Shown piece by piece: positions 31,202 to 42,908 of a stretch of 64,000 nt of DNA. Location: assembly GCA_963971575.1 (NCBI GenBank), contig OZ020619.1, positions 20,652,813 to 20,716,812 of the forward strand, read 5' to 3'. Source of the DNA: Liopterus haemorrhoidalis (Eukaryota > Arthropoda > Insecta > Coleoptera > Dytiscidae). The translations under genes and the position numbers were made by a program. The first letter of the stretch is position 1. Each line of letters opens with the position of its first letter. The notes below the pieces were generated by a model. That model had not been told where the DNA came from, searched no databases, and was given only the letters and a program-made list of their open reading frames with translations.

Positions 31202-31454
31202 CAGGGGTCGGCAACCTTTTTGTCAATAACGGTACAATATAAATTCAAATGTTATTGAGGGCGCAAAAACGTAAAATAAGTAAACATTCGTGGTTCGCAA
31301 GGTCGTCTAATCTAGCGCTGATCGCTTGAGTCGAATCACCAATAGATGCGATGTGGATATTGGGCTCAGTATGTGTGTGTCTCGATAGCGAGGGCGCATA
31401 AAAATCTCATCGAGGGCGCCACGGCGCCCGCGGGTGCCGTGTTGCCGACCCCTG
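31202..31454. mobile_element. 253-bp hAT MITE, ACATATAC duplication
   Basis: Ends CAGGGGTCGGCAACC and GTTGCCGACCCCTG are flanked by the 8-bp duplication ACATATAC (31194-31201 and 31455-31462). The interior (GAGGGCGC, TATTGGGCTCAGTATG, ATCTCATCGAGGGC) recurs inverted at 37678-37911. Confidence 0.92.
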
Positions 31455-31547
31455 ACATATACCATTCCTTTACCTCAAACAGCGGCATAATTATTTCGAA
31501 TAAGAGTGTATGTTTTACCATTATATAAATATATTTTTATTCTAAAT

Positions 31548-31592
31548 TAGCTGATACACCCGTACTTCGTACGGTTGTTAGATACAATTTTG
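31548..31592 (-). mobile_element. Helitron-like 3' end (minus strand)
   Basis: Read on the minus strand: hairpin CCGTACGAAGTACGGG, a short spacer, then CAGCTAA followed by T. A GC hairpin 8-12 bases before CTRR and a host T is the hallmark of Helitron 3' ends. The 5' end was not located. Confidence 0.4.
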
Positions 31593-31733
31593 TAGATAAG
31601 TGATGAAATGTATATAGCGAATTATAGCCCCCAGCCCCAATATTAATTTAATTAAGAACTACACTGAATAGGAAAGAATCGTTTCTTCATTCTAAATCAA
31701 TTTTCTTGCATATATGTTTAATTTATGCTGCTT

Positions 31734-32115
31734 TATCAAAAAATGTCTCAAATAAAAGTTGTTAGTCATTGTTTTTATAGCAAATTTGTTAAATAATTTG
31801 TTTCGAAATATTACTCTGTTGTGAAATATTCGCAAAAATCTTAAAACCGACACGAGTAAACTCCCATTTCTAGTTAACCAATTTTTACTAAAAGTTGATC
31901 AACTCGTGCCATTCATGTCAAAAGCTTAAATATGAAGTTTCATAAAAATCCTTTTAGCCGAATTTTGCTCTGCACGTGTACACGGACCGACCGACAGACA
32001 TCATGCTAAAAATAGTCAAAACGTTATGTAGGGACCTCAATTCGTTGAGTTCAATCGAAATCTCGAAAATCGGTATGATAACAATACCTCCCTTATATAT
32101 GTTGGAGGTCTGTAA
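31734..32115 (+). repeat. dispersed repeat, close copy at 45525-45955
   Basis: TCTCAAATAAAAGTT, TATTCGCAAAAATCTTAAAA, GACACGAGTAAACTCCCATT and ATGTAGGGACCTCAATTCGT occur in the same order in both copies. A third, inverted fragment is at 16740-16910. The repeat includes a GACAGAC-rich segment and is non-coding. Inter-copy identity is high, so it spread fairly recently. Confidence 0.7.
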
Positions 32116-32477
32116 AAAACTAGCATTACAAATTTCTTCTTCTGTGACAACGTAGGTGTGCCGCGAAATTTTTCTTCTTTGAAAAATGTGCCCAGAGAGT
32201 AAAAAGATTGGGAAACACTGAGTTAGACACTTGCCACCGGCGCTTAGTACTCTCGTTACGGCCAAATATACATATATTGGATAATAAAATATTGTTATGG
32301 TATGGAAAATTGAACGCCAGGTATTGAGCTTAAATATAATTCCAAATTATGTAAAGCAAAATTAGAAAGGAAATAAATAATTAACCCTTTCACGCCTAAC
32401 GTGATAATAAGTCCCAAACAATGGCGGCGTTGGCTTTTGAAATAGTAATTAGTAAATAGTAATAGTTATTAGAATTG

Positions 32478-32516
32478 AAAATCTAGTTCCGCCTAAACCA
32501 AAGAAACAAGCTATAG
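32478..32516. mobile_element. MITE family S, right-end fragment
   Basis: AAAATCTAGTTCCGCCTAAA followed by CCAAAGAAACAAGCTATA is the family right end. The left end was not found. Confidence 0.45.
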
Positions 32517-32519
32517 TTT

Positions 32520-33560
32520 TGATTTTTTATGACATAGTGCTATTATAATTGCATACACTTTTTGGACATTTAGTTGTTGGACTAAATAGAAAAATTGTTG
32601 GTTGAATTTGTATTTTAATCAATAAAAAAACAAAAGACTAACTAGTCTATTTTTCACGTTTATGGCTTTTACTACTGCTAATTGCCGCATATCTGTGTAT
32701 TGACACATATGTATTAAAATAGTGATACCGCTTAAACTACTGATTGAAATTTTCGTTCTTAAATATTTTAAGTTGAAAATGATCTTTTTTTCGCCAGAAG
32801 CCACAGACACTGGTATAATGATACACATTTTTCTCATACTAATATTTCTTTGTGAAGTTCTACGAATGACAATAACTCCATATATGATTACATTTTTATT
32901 TACGTCAAGCGTGTCTTTGGAATTTATTACAGCAAATTTTTGTTTTAGAAGTATCTTTCTGTCTGTGTACGTATTCGTTTTATTTGAATTTTGCTGTTGG
33001 GGACTAATTGGACAATATATCCCATTTTGGAATAATCAAACGGTTTTTTGAAATAGAAAAAAAAAAAACGGGAACACCTTAGATGTCTGTACAGGAACTC
33101 ATTTGCATAGTATTTATTTTATCTTAGATTATAAATATCCGATGTAAAAGTATTAAGAAATATTGCTGGTCAGGGCAATAACCGAATCTTAACCCTATAG
33201 CAGTTATATTTTCCGCGTTGAGTAAGCTGGATTAGTGTCTGTCTCCCTAATGGATTGACGCACTCAAACGCATATCTATTCTATTATCTACATTTTTGTG
33301 ATAAGTTTTACAAATAGGCCTCATGCGTGCGTAGATAACTGCAATTGTAAAAACAGCTACTGTAAATTAATTTACTTTCATTATATGATATGGTATCAAA
33401 CAAGAGATAAACACAAATAATATAATGAAAAATACAGCCTCATATGTACATATTGATTATTTTATAAAAAAATAACATTCATCATTTTAGTATACATGTA
33501 CCCATATCAAAATTTTACATACTTATACTCAATATGTTTCCTATATGCGGGCCAAAACAT
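32520..33560. other. stretch with one hydrophobic ORF, no supported gene
   Basis: The plus-strand frame 32722-33051 (109 aa) has several hydrophobic runs (FLILIFLCEVLRMTIT, MITFLFTSSVSL, SVYVFVLFEFCCW) and could look like membrane segments. The TTT-rich composition would give this by chance. No family, splice signal or homologous copy supports it. Confidence 0.25.
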
Positions 33561-33699
33561 GTATACAGGGTGTTCAATCTAAGTGTGCCACCATTGCTAT
33601 CTCGAGAACTATAAGAGCTACGAGGTTGGTCGATAAGAGCTACGAGCAAAGAAATACCATTTTGCAAGTGTATTGCAAAACTATTAAGAACTAGTGGAC

Positions 33700-34757
33700 C
33701 CATTGCCAACTGTGTTGGCAAATAAATCATTACCTTAATGTGGAACTTGCTCGACACCTCAGACTTCTTTCTCTATCCATACGCCTAACTTCATACAATT
33801 CAAATTGAATCAACTCTTCGCGTATTATTAAAACCTGGACAAATAATGAGTATTATTCCGAAATTATTTATTTATTAACTTTTTAAGATGGGAAAACAAT
33901 TCATTTTCACTCAGTGCATTATGGGGTAGATTTACAATATCCCACTGAACACTGCGCATGCGTCACACACACACGTCATTTGTTCAATATACAGAGATTC
34001 TAAACAGGTGGGACTGTGCAGAACCTTTAAAACACAATTTATTATTAGGTGGTTTATAAAAAAATAAAAATAAACAGTTATCAACCATAACCTAAGATAG
34101 TGCTTTTAAGGTGAATCTAACCTAAACTAAAAGGTAAATGATATTTTAATGTGATAAATAAACAGAAACCATTGTTTTAGAGCCACTGATAATTCTTTAG
34201 TGTAGTCGTTATGTGCTGCCATCTGTATAGAGTTTGCAGTGAGATATTGTAAATCTTGTCCTAGAAATCGTAGAAACAGGGCCGGCTCAGAGGTCGGGAC
34301 TTCGGAGATTTTTCCCGAGGCCCCGCGCTTAAAGGGGGATATTTCTAACAATTATTAGTAGCTAGGTCAAGTTTTTGACAACAAATGCATTATTTTCCCG
34401 AGGCCCTGCAAAACCCACAGCCGGCACTGCGTAGAAATAAAAAAATAATAAAGCATTGAAAAAATAATAATAAAGAAAAAAAAGTCACATTTTTCTTACT
34501 TTCATCAAAACCAAATATTTTTTAAAATAATTATTTTTCTGCTAATAATAATTTTAATCAAAAATGTCGAGTATCACGGAAGGATAACGTTTTTCTGTGT
34601 TTTGTTTCGTAAAAAAACCGATCCGTGTATTTCACAACTAAATTAATAATTGTGAAGTGATTTTTTAATGGAAAACACAACTGTCATTTTTACTAATTTA
34701 TTGTCAACACTCAAAACTAAAATTCGCAGCACACTACTGTCCAATACATAAATTAAT
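33700..34757 (-). repeat. inverted copy of the 2370-4045 dispersed repeat
   Basis: Matches the reverse complement of 2370-4045 in shortened form. It lies within the left inverted end of the mariner-like element, so it inserted after that element. It is itself invaded by a 163-bp hAT MITE at 34277-34439. Its limits are taken from where the mariner arm stops and restarts. Confidence 0.65.
34277..34439. mobile_element. 163-bp hAT MITE, CGTAGAAA duplication
   Basis: Ends CAGGGCCGGCTCAGAGG and CACAGCCGGCACTG are flanked by CGTAGAAA (34269-34276 and 34440-34447). The related copy of the host repeat near 3040-3060 (TTTCTACGATTTATAGGACA) lacks the insertion. The end sequence resembles the element at 5407-6087. 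Confidence 0.9.
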
Positions 34758-35092
34758 ATATAATAATCGTTACATTTCGGTACCTCGCTCAATTGTTTCA
34801 GACAATTTCCTCGCACCCACACAGCCAGGGACACAGGTTGGTGTATTATATTATAGATTTTTTTTATGATCAGTGGTTCTCCAAACATATTTTTTTTTAT
34901 ATTTTTGTTCGGAAGGCAGAAATTTATTCTGAATTCAACGAATACACAGTTTAGTACCCTTACATCACAAAAATTTTGAGAAAAATGCATATTAAATTGA
35001 CATTAATTTAAATTAAATCGCATGGAATCAGCGTGCTATGAATGAAACAAATGAATATCAAAATGTATTGAACAGTTTAATTCTATGAGATA

Positions 35093-35502
35093 CAAGTCTG
35101 TTCCAAATGGTTAGGCGGAACTAAATGGGAATTTCGTTCTTTTAGGTTGTCACGAGAAGGGACCTTGCTTGGGTTATTTAATTTTTCACGTTGGAATGTC
35201 AAAATTTAAAATTACGACAGTGAAACCATGGAAACGGATGACATATGTCAAAATTAAATTATTTTTTGTACATATTTTAATGACAAAAAATAAATAAATG
35301 GGAAATTTGTAATAAGAATGACACAAAAAATCAAAATATAAAGAAAATATCATTTTAAAATGATATTAACCTTAACAAAAAAATGTTTATTGTAAGTATG
35401 ATTTACAAAGCTTAAACAAAATGGGCGAAAAGCGCGATTTAAACGGTGAAAGTAACTAGATTGCAAAATCTAGTTCCGCCTAACCGTTTGGAACAGACTT
35501 TA
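35093..35502. mobile_element. MITE family S, long copy
   Basis: Inverted ends AAGTCTGTTCCAAATGGTTA and, from the right, AAAGTCTGTTCCAAACGGTT continue into AGGCGGAACTA; TA flanks the right end. About 410 bp, with interior matching 38440-38792 (TATGATTTACAA.GCTTAAAC, AAATGATATTAACC). Arms and interior are well preserved. Confidence 0.75.
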
Positions 35503-35504
35503 TA

Positions 35505-35836
35505 ATCTGTCTCATTTTGTAATACGAAACTAGATCTGGTTACTTTGGTGACCTTTGTGGTGTGAATAGACTTTTATGGAAACATGTGAACTTGTAAATG
35601 TGGCTTTTAAGTATTTGGTTAAGTTTTATTATATCGAGGTTATATTCATTCAAAAACTAAATATGTCAGATAACAAATTGACATGTCAAAATTGCGATTG
35701 ACATGTCAAAATTGTGATAGACATGTCAAATATTTTGAAAGGTGCCACTTCAGAATTACCACCCTAAGATGATATTTTAAATATACAACATAAAAAACTA
35801 AATTTCCCTCTTAGTTTCGTATTACAAAATGAGACA
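35505..35836. mobile_element. MITE with ATCTGTCTCATTTTG ends
   Basis: ATCTGTCTCATTTTGTAATA on the left is matched by its reverse complement, with the inverted ends extending ~28 bp through CGAAACTA. The interior has three tandem units of TTGACATGTCAAAATTG. It abuts the family S MITE and lies next to the mariner transposase tail. Confidence 0.7.
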
Positions 35837-36220
35837 GATAATAGTATTGTACAATTTTAATTATAAATATTGCTCAAAATTGCCTCAATTCTTATTAATA
35901 CATAATTCAATCCTTAAAAGTAAAGTATTTCGGAAATTTTTTAATTTTCTCCCATCAATATTAGATATAATATCTTCAATATTGTCTTTCAAATGTTGTA
36001 CGTTTCGATGCACAGTGTTAAAAAACAATATCTTTTACATAGCCCCATAAGAATAATCTAGGGGATTTAAATCTGGAGACCTTGCGGGCCATGCAATGGG
36101 GCCATTGGTGCCTAACCGCTTATTTGGAAATTGTTCATTTAAATATTTAAATAGCTACTGGTCCAGAGTTGTGAGCTGGTGCTCCATCTTGTTGAAAGTA
36201 TTCATTTCTAACTACTGCTA
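35828..36220 (-). pseudogene. mariner-like transposase, C-terminal part
   Basis: The minus strand reads YFQQDGAPAHNSGPVA (second catalytic Asp in QQDGAPAH). After a frameshift comes YLNEQFPNKRLGTNGPIAWP, ARSPDLNPLDY (third catalytic position) and LWGYVKDIVF. After another frameshift come VQHLKDNIEDII and CINKN*GNFEQYL at the end. This order is characteristic of insect mariner-like transposases of the DUF4817 type. At least two frameshifts and one stop inactivate it. The N-terminal half is gone. Confidence 0.85.
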
Positions 36221-36654
36221 AAGGCAAGATTGATTGATTTGTTCATTTGTTTCATTCATAGCTCGCTGATCCCTGTGCGATTTGATTTAAATTAATGTCA
36301 ATTTAATATGCATTTTTCTCAAAATTTTTGTGATGTAGGGGTACTAAACTGTGTATTCGTTGATTTCAGAATAAAATTCCCTTCCGAACAAAAATTTTAA
36401 AAAAATATGTTCTTCTTTAAATTAAGAAAGTTGGGTTCCATATTTGGAGAAACACGGATTATAAAATTTTTTTGTTAATAGTTTTGTAATAGACTTGCAA
36501 AATAGTATTTCTTTGCTAATTTAACCAACCTCGTAGCTCTTATAGTTCTCGAGATAGCAATGGTGGCACACTTAGATTGAACGCCCTGTATGTATGCCAA
36601 ATTTCAACACTTTAGGTCTAGCCGTTTGAAGGTATCAGGTTTTTTTGGTTACAC

Positions 36655-36697
36655 CAGTAAAACCTTAAAAACATACGAAGTACAGACACGTCAGCTA
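36655..36697 (+). mobile_element. Helitron-like 3' end
   Basis: A weak hairpin around ACATACGAAGTACAG is followed by CGTCAGCTAG and T. The same CAGCTAGT end with a better hairpin occurs at 47705 on the minus strand. Part of the preceding sequence (GCCAAATTTCAACACTTTAG) belongs to the repeat that borders the mariner element. Confidence 0.35.
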
Positions 36698-36954
36698 GTT
36701 TTCGGCTCACAGCATTTGCGGCTAACGCTAACGTTTATCATAGCCCATTTACTTATATACACTAAGATAAAAGTCATAATAATTAAAATTATATGCAATA
36801 TTTATAATAATCTTTCATTCTTTGTGTTTAGTACTATTTTATAGAAATTTCTTCTACAAAATTCTCTGTGGATTTTTAGATCGTTTCCCACTCTTTAATT
36901 TGTCCTTCTTCACCAATTTTTTCACGAGTTTCCTTTGTTCTCAGTATGATTCTT

Positions 36955-37290
36955 AGATATTTGTTGAAATGTATTGTGGTAATGAAAAAAGATACTGAAC
37001 CTGATGATAACGGAATGCCACTTGGCACACGTGTCTCTTATGCAAAATAAATCATATTGACCTGCAGCAACTATGTGTGAAGCATGACAGATTCAAGATG
37101 GCGGAAAATACTCCATCAATTACGATAACGATAAATAGTTTTCACAATAAAGCAAAATAGTTAAATACATATTTATAGAATGGACCTTTAGCTACAATTC
37201 GTCGCATCGTACGCAAATATCCGTCGCTTGGCACAAATAAAGTGATTTTCGAGATGAAACATGAATTTTATACAAAACAGACCGTTTTCT
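36955..37290. repeat. repeat shared (inverted) with 54345-54575
   Basis: GGAATGCCACTTGGCACAC, CAAGATGGCGG and CGTACGCAAATATCCGTCG appear inverted at 54345-54575. The latter copy lies inside an hAT element. Non-coding. Confidence 0.5.
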
Positions 37291-37677
37291 ATTTTGAGGC
37301 GGTAAATTACGAATATGTTATCAAAATAGCGAAATATTTCCATTGTTACCGAAGTTTTAGTCTTGGCGGCAAATATTCCTGAAAATCAGTATATATTAAC
37401 AGATGGTGCCGAATTTAAGATTACGGTCAAAATTTGAAAAACCACAACTTCGCATTATTTCGTTGACTTTTGTATAGTTTTTGACTAAATGCGCCCTTTT
37501 AATTATAAAAAATAAACAAAAACATGTTTTGTTATTAATCGGTTTTTGCTCGAATTTAATAAAGAAATCAGACATATTCGGTCGAAACGCTTGTAAATCG
37601 ATACCGGACCCCCTACCCCACAGACACTACAGCCTACCCAGAATTAAATGTATTTGACAGTAGATATTTTTTATTGA

Positions 37678-37911
37678 CCCACGGGCGCCGTGGTGCCCTT
37701 GGTGAGATTTTTATGCGCCCTCGCTATCGAGACACACGCATACTGAGCCCAATATCCACATCGCATCTATTGGTGATTTGACTTAAGCGATCAGCGCTAG
37801 ATTAGACGACCTTGCAAACCACGAGTGTTACATATTTTACGGTTTTATGCGCCCCCAATAACATTTGAAGTTATATTGCGCCCTTATTGACAAAAAGGTT
37901 GCCGATCCCTG
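37678..37911. mobile_element. truncated hAT MITE, same family as 31202-31454
   Basis: The reverse complement starts CAGGGATCGGCAACC and runs to CACCACGGCGCCCGTGGG, matching the 31.2-kb copy. The last ~15 bases of its distal end are missing. No duplication was found. Confidence 0.7.
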
Positions 37912-37959
37912 CTGTACTGTATTCATTTGTAAACGAAACTATTATAGTTATTTTTATAG

Positions 37960-38094
37960 CCTAACTAAATTTTGGAATTTAGTAACATTTAAAGACTGAA
38001 TTTTTATTTAACAAAAGCTCAATTAAATCGTTAAAAAGTGATCTCGTGACAACTTGAGAAAATAAAATCCGATTAAATATTTGGGATCGACTTT
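37960..38094. mobile_element. MITE family S, short copy
   Basis: AACAAAAGCTCAATTAAATCG, CTCGTGACAACTTGAGAAAA and the end TATTTGGGATCGACTTTATA match the copy at 43855-44012. Confidence 0.5.
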
Positions 38095-38439
38095 ATATGC
38101 TTATATTGTCGCTGCAGGTATTTGTAATGTACGCTGACTGCAAAACGTCATGGGGGTTAAGGCCAACTGACACAGAACTGGGGCAACAGACCCTTTCAAC
38201 CAGTATAAAATATGCCAAAGAAATCGAATTTATAATATATCAGTATGATTCTTATTTGAAATTACAATATTTTTAAAATAATGCTGACGAATTGGACAAC
38301 TGAAATTATGAAATTTTGGCAAATTTAATGATTGCAAACTCTGTTTAAAAGTTCTAAAGTAATAAACAATGATATAAAAATTATTTATTAGGCATATTTT
38401 CAAGTGAACAATTGTTTGATATTACGGGCATTCTAAGTA

Positions 38440-38792
38440 TACCGAAACTTCTCTTGTTTGCACCTTTTAAAATGTTACAGTTATAGGTCATTTCATATTT
38501 CATGTTGGCATTTATTATAAGTGACATTTATTATTATATAAAATATATAACACATTTTTAAATTTTTGGGACACATAATAATCTAAGAAATGAGACATTG
38601 TATTATAATTACACAAAGAATCAAAATGTAATGAAAATGACATTTTATAATGTCAATTCACCCTAACCTTAAATTTTTTAATGTAAATATGATTTACAAG
38701 GCTTAAACAAAGTGGCCAAAAGTCCGCTTCAATCGATAAAAGATACTAGTTTTCAAAATCTGGATCCACTTAAATGTTTGGAATAACCTATA
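38440..38792. mobile_element. MITE family S, long copy 2
   Basis: The interior parallels 35093-35502 (ATGATTTACAAGGCTTAAAC, ACATTTTATAATGTCAATTC). The right end CAAAATCTGGATCCACTTAA then ATGTTTGGAATAACCTATA is diverged. Confidence 0.55.
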
Positions 38793-38799
38793 GCTAATA

Positions 38800-39315
38800 A
38801 TAATCCCAAGCATTTGTATTTTACTAGGGGGAGATAGAACGTAGTAAAGTCTCAAATAATTTGAAAAAGAAAACGAACTAGTACTCCCTTAGTATTTTGA
38901 TAAATTGTTTAATACTCTGCCAGAGAAAATTAAAAATAAGTCAATTGGTTAAAAATGCTGTTAAGAACTGAATACTCACTTTACCGGTTGATATTTATAA
39001 TTTAATAGTTTTAAACGTTTAAACTCAATAATGTAATAATATATTGCCTTTTTAAATAGATTCTTTCTTATTTTTTATTTTACTTAATATTTTAATTATT
39101 TTATGTTTTTATGTTTTTATTTTATTTTAAACTTCGTATGTCTGATGGTTTATTCTGATGGGTTATTATTCCATTTACTTTCCTTAGTTTATATTATGGA
39201 ACTTCTTAATTTTCTTTTTCTAATACAGTATTTCTTTTAAATATATTTATTCTTATCATCTCATCATATTCGCCTACGTAAGATTCTTTAATTTTATTAT
39301 TATCAGCACAATATA
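38800..39315. other. AT-rich stretch, nothing recognised
   Basis: No ORF of interest, inverted ends or repeat match seen. Confidence 0.3.
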
Positions 39316-39704
39316 TAGTAAAGGGGACTTTAGTTGCCAGATGACGGTTAATTAAAGCATATGGTTCAATGGGAGAGAACTATAGCAATAAAATTTCCAT
39401 TTTTGAATAGAGCCATATCATTTGTTCACAGACAAAGCTAGAAATAGAAAAAGAGATACATTTGTTTCACATGTCTGTCTTCCATCTGGTAGTGGGAGCC
39501 GAATGCCTGCGCGTGTATACAAAGGGACATATGTTGAAGTAACCATGTTATAATGTAACAAAAAAAGACAATAACTATGAACGTACGTTACAGTAAGAAG
39601 CAGACATACGTTTTTGATATCTTACATAAAACTGTGTGAAATAGATATATATTTCTTTATCGGTTCTGAATCGATCAATCTGTCAAGTAAATTCTCCTTT
39701 ACTA
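39316..39704. mobile_element. 389-bp MITE, TA duplication
   Basis: Inverted ends TAGTAAAGGGGACTTTAG and, from the right, TAGTAAAGGAGAATTTA are flanked by TA on both sides. No coding sequence. Confidence 0.7.
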
Positions 39705-39796
39705 TACTTGGCATCTTTTGTAACAGCATTTTTAATCATGTTTATTTACTGAAATAAATACATCTGGATTATTATTGTAGCTTTATTGTTATTATT

Positions 39797-40147
39797 AGAG
39801 TCCGGCAATAATATGCAACGGTACTTTAGTTAGGTGTTTAATCGATGAAAAACGGCACATGTGTTATCTGTAGAAATAAAATGTAATTATATATATTTGT
39901 TGCTGACAAATAGTGTAGCGTATAAAAATTTAATATCTTATCAAAATCTGATCAATGGCAAAGGAGTGACAATCAAAATTACCTATCTCGGATATAATCC
40001 CAAAATAATGAGGTGTCGTTATTAAGATAAGAATTCATTGCGGTACAAGTGTTTTATTCTTTTGTTTTTTGCTGGTTTTTTGTTAAAATAAAGTTTAAAA
40101 TAGCACGCCTATGGCAAAAGTACCGTTGCATATTTATGCCTGTCTCT
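39797..40147. mobile_element. MITE with AATATGCAACGGTACTTT arms
   Basis: AGAGTCCGGCAATAATATGC on the left pairs with the right end, which reads inward AGAGACAGGCATAAATATGC. Both continue AACGGTACTTT. Flanking ATTATT-rich sequence prevents a clean call of the duplication. Confidence 0.65.
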
Positions 40148-40564
40148 AGTTATTATTATTTTTTTTATATACATTATTATATGCATGCACACAAACTTAT
40201 TTTTTTGTCTATTTTGTAATGAATCTTAAATTTTAACAGTGGAACTTATAATTTATCTAAAATGCTTAAAAGTACAGATCTGTTTTTAATTCATTAATCC
40301 ATATGAATTCATTATAATTATGTTTTTTTGCATCAAATAGTAAGGAAAATCTTTCTTAACAGATTACTGGTCTTGACCATGGCTGTCAATGAGAAATCCA
40401 AGAAAAACTAAGATCGTCATCACAAAAAACTTAGAGTCAACCAAAAAAACCCAATTTATATAATATTCAATTATAAATTATTTCTATTGACCTACTCACC
40501 TATCTTAAGTCTGTTGTACATTAATCATATAAGCTGGATGGATTTTTTGTGTAGTACTAACGGA
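40148..40564. other. AT-rich stretch, nothing recognised
   Basis: No gene, inverted ends or repeat match seen in this interval. Confidence 0.3.
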
Positions 40565-41030
40565 AAAATTATAATGTGAAATACAATACTTCCTTCAAAC
40601 TTTCAATGGTATTCGACATGTAACACAACCTTTGAAACTATCTTCAGTCAGACTTTTACTCATAGATACGTTTACCAGGGGTACCAACTGCACGTTTGTT
40701 AGTTTGTTTTTTTTTTTTTTTTTTCATTGCGGCTCTGATATACTTTGTAATAGTAATTTTTAATAATTCAGATTGGGGTTCTGATCTTCCAAATAAAAAC
40801 TATACTTACATATTAACTAATAGCACAATATTACGATAATTATAAATTGACTACTATAACCTATTTTTTCTCCGTCACATCAAATTATTAAGTTGGCAGA
40901 GAGAAGTATCAAAAGACAGAAGATGTTGAATGTCTCTTTCTGCCGCTTATACTACAATCATTAGTATACTTAGTTTGAATGACGTCAGAAGTTTGGAACT
41001 GTATTGAATAGTATAATGTAAAACAGAGTT
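40565..41030. repeat. diverged copy of the 1-430 repeat
   Basis: Blocks and order match 1-430 with substitutions and a poly-T expansion at 40710-40725. Confidence 0.5.
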
Positions 41031-41522
41031 TAGTAATTTCAGTCTGAATATCAGTCGACTTCATCAGTCAAATAATTCTTAATTTAAATGTTACATTACC
41101 AAAATATAAAATGATGAACGTATTTAAAATACTTACATGTATACTCTTTCTCCTAAAAAATCCGCTATCCGCTATTACAAATTTTAATACGCGAAACCTG
41201 AAGCAACTCTGCTAAAACTAGTGCAAAACCCGCTAAATTTTCAACACATTACAGAATTACGTCTGTCTGTAAATACAAGTTCCAATGCTGAATTTAATCC
41301 CTGTATATTTGATACTGTAAAATAAGTTACTATTTTAGAATATCCAGAAATATACAGGGTTGCATACTAATCTCATCACATATTTACAAGTTTACCAATT
41401 CTTTTCAGCTTCGGCTCTTTTGTTGTTTTAAATTTTGTCGAAAATCTTCAATTATCGGTAAGGAATAATTCAAAAACCCAGATTTCGTAAAAAATAAAAA
41501 ATAAAAAACCTTTAAACCTAGT

Positions 41523-41600
41523 AGAGTTGCCGTGGCTCCGTGGTAAGACGGTCGTCTACGGAGCACAGGGACCCGGGTTCGATTTATGTTGGTCTATATT
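41523..41600 (+). repeat. tRNA-derived SINE head or pseudo-tRNA
   Basis: GTGGCTCCGTGGTAAGACGG resembles an A-box/D-arm, and GACCCGGGTTCGATTTATG a B-box/T-arm about 50 bases later, with CGTCTACGGAGCAC between. The acceptor ends do not pair convincingly, so a working tRNA gene is unlikely. It fits a tRNA-derived SINE. Confidence 0.5.
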
Positions 41601-42680
41601 CAAGAAGCAGCAATGCTAATTCGATGGTATACCAGTGTTTTCAAACTTTTTTTTTTCATTTTTTTTTACGCAGTTTTATTTAACGACGCTTAAATTACAT
41701 GGTTTTTAGCGTCGGTATAAGTTTATAATAAGTTGTTTATAGTTACATGTCATTAGTTATTACATAGTGTGCTTATTAATAGTTGTTACAATAGGTTTAT
41801 TATAAGTGACGTGGTTTTAAGTTTAAATGCTGCTGACCAGTTGAACATTTTTAAAGAAGTTTTTTTTATTTTATTTTTTTTATTTAACAAACAAAAACAG
41901 AGGCACATCCACTGCTATGGTGATTAATGCCCGTACATTATTAATTTACATTATATTTTGTGTTAAGGAAGTTTATTTTGTTCGTGTTAGCTGTGGTGGT
42001 GTTCTGTATGTAGTATGTGTTATGGGGGGATGCATTATGGGAATGCATTATGTTGTGTTCAGCTCTCAAATCTGTATATATTCGACATTCTACTAGGTTC
42101 CATGGTGAAGATTTCACAGCAATCATCGCAAAACTTCGCGTTATCTCTCTGTAGTAGATGCTCGTGTGTTATAGCGTATTCGATTAGGTGCTCTACTATG
42201 CACTCAGGTCACTCGGCAAGCAAGTTTTTTTCGGTCAAATGATTAGACAATACATATATTTACCTAAGACAATGGTGACAAATTTTTGTTTTTATTTCCC
42301 TCTTTCTTGGGGGGGGGGGGACTGGATGCGCCACTGGCTGCTGTTATTTACTATAGCACCTGTTGACAAATAAACAAAATTTTTGAATTTCCCGAATATT
42401 TATTTACGTAAACCATTTAACATAATTTATTTACGTATTTACTTCTGCATATCTTTTTTTTTTGAAAATTAAGATATAACGGAATACATGTTGTGTATGT
42501 TTTATCTAATCAAAAATTATGCAAGAATTGTTCAAGGATTTTCCGAAAAGTAACTACTTATGAATACATATGTATATCAATTATGAAAAGCAAGAATGCA
42601 TGAAGTGTGCATATCATTTACCAGCATTCTCACGAGCTCACGACTTTATTGTTTTTAATAGTAAATGTTTTATAAATATA
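41601..42680. other. non-coding stretch; G-run at 42309-42320
   Basis: Poly-T stretches are at 41648-41670 and 41860-41890. GGATGCGCCACTGGCTG after the G-run looks like an hAT right end without a partner. The short frames at 41941-42373 overlap on both strands and are not credible. Confidence 0.3.
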
Positions 42681-42908
42681 TCTATATAAATAAAAACTGA
42701 AGGCTTTAACCGTTTTTATTTTGTTTTTTTTTTTTTTTTGTCTTCATAATTCGTTTCTACGCGTTACAAGTGATTGTAAGACAATATGCACCAAAAATGA
42801 AGTACAGTATGTCTTTCTATTTGTCCAAGTTTGACGCAAAAAAGCTGACCACATTTTCACGTAATTTGGTACGACAGATAAAAATCGGGATTCGAATGTA
42901 TTCTATAC
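42681..42908 (+). mobile_element. Helitron-like 5' fragment
   Basis: TCTATATAAATAAAAACTGA followed by TTGTCCAAGTTTGACGCAAA and AAGCTGACCACATTTTCACG parallels 45970 onward (TCTATATTAATAAAATTGG, ACGCAAAAACGGCTGGACAT, ATTTTCACGCAA). It is interrupted by the hAT element at 42909. No 3' end was found. Confidence 0.45.

Larger units (their letters stand above)
33566..36588. mobile_element. mariner-like element with ~330-bp inverted ends, multiply invaded
   Basis: Ends CAGGGTGTTCAATCTAAGTG and, from the right, CAGGGCGTTCAATCTAAGTG are flanked by TA (33564-33565, 36589-36590). The ends share GTGCCACCATTGCTATCTCG and then TATAAGAGCTACGAGGTTGG. The left inverted end is interrupted by the repeat at 33700-34757 and resumes at about 34860-35055, pairing with 36243-36430. 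Inside are a transposase remnant (35828-36220) and MITEs at 35093 and 35505. Confidence 0.85.

Noticed and set aside
32722..33051. 109-aa multi-membrane protein, possibly a chemoreceptor exon
   Set aside because: Hydrophobicity is explained by T-rich DNA; no family motif, splice junction or second exon could be found.
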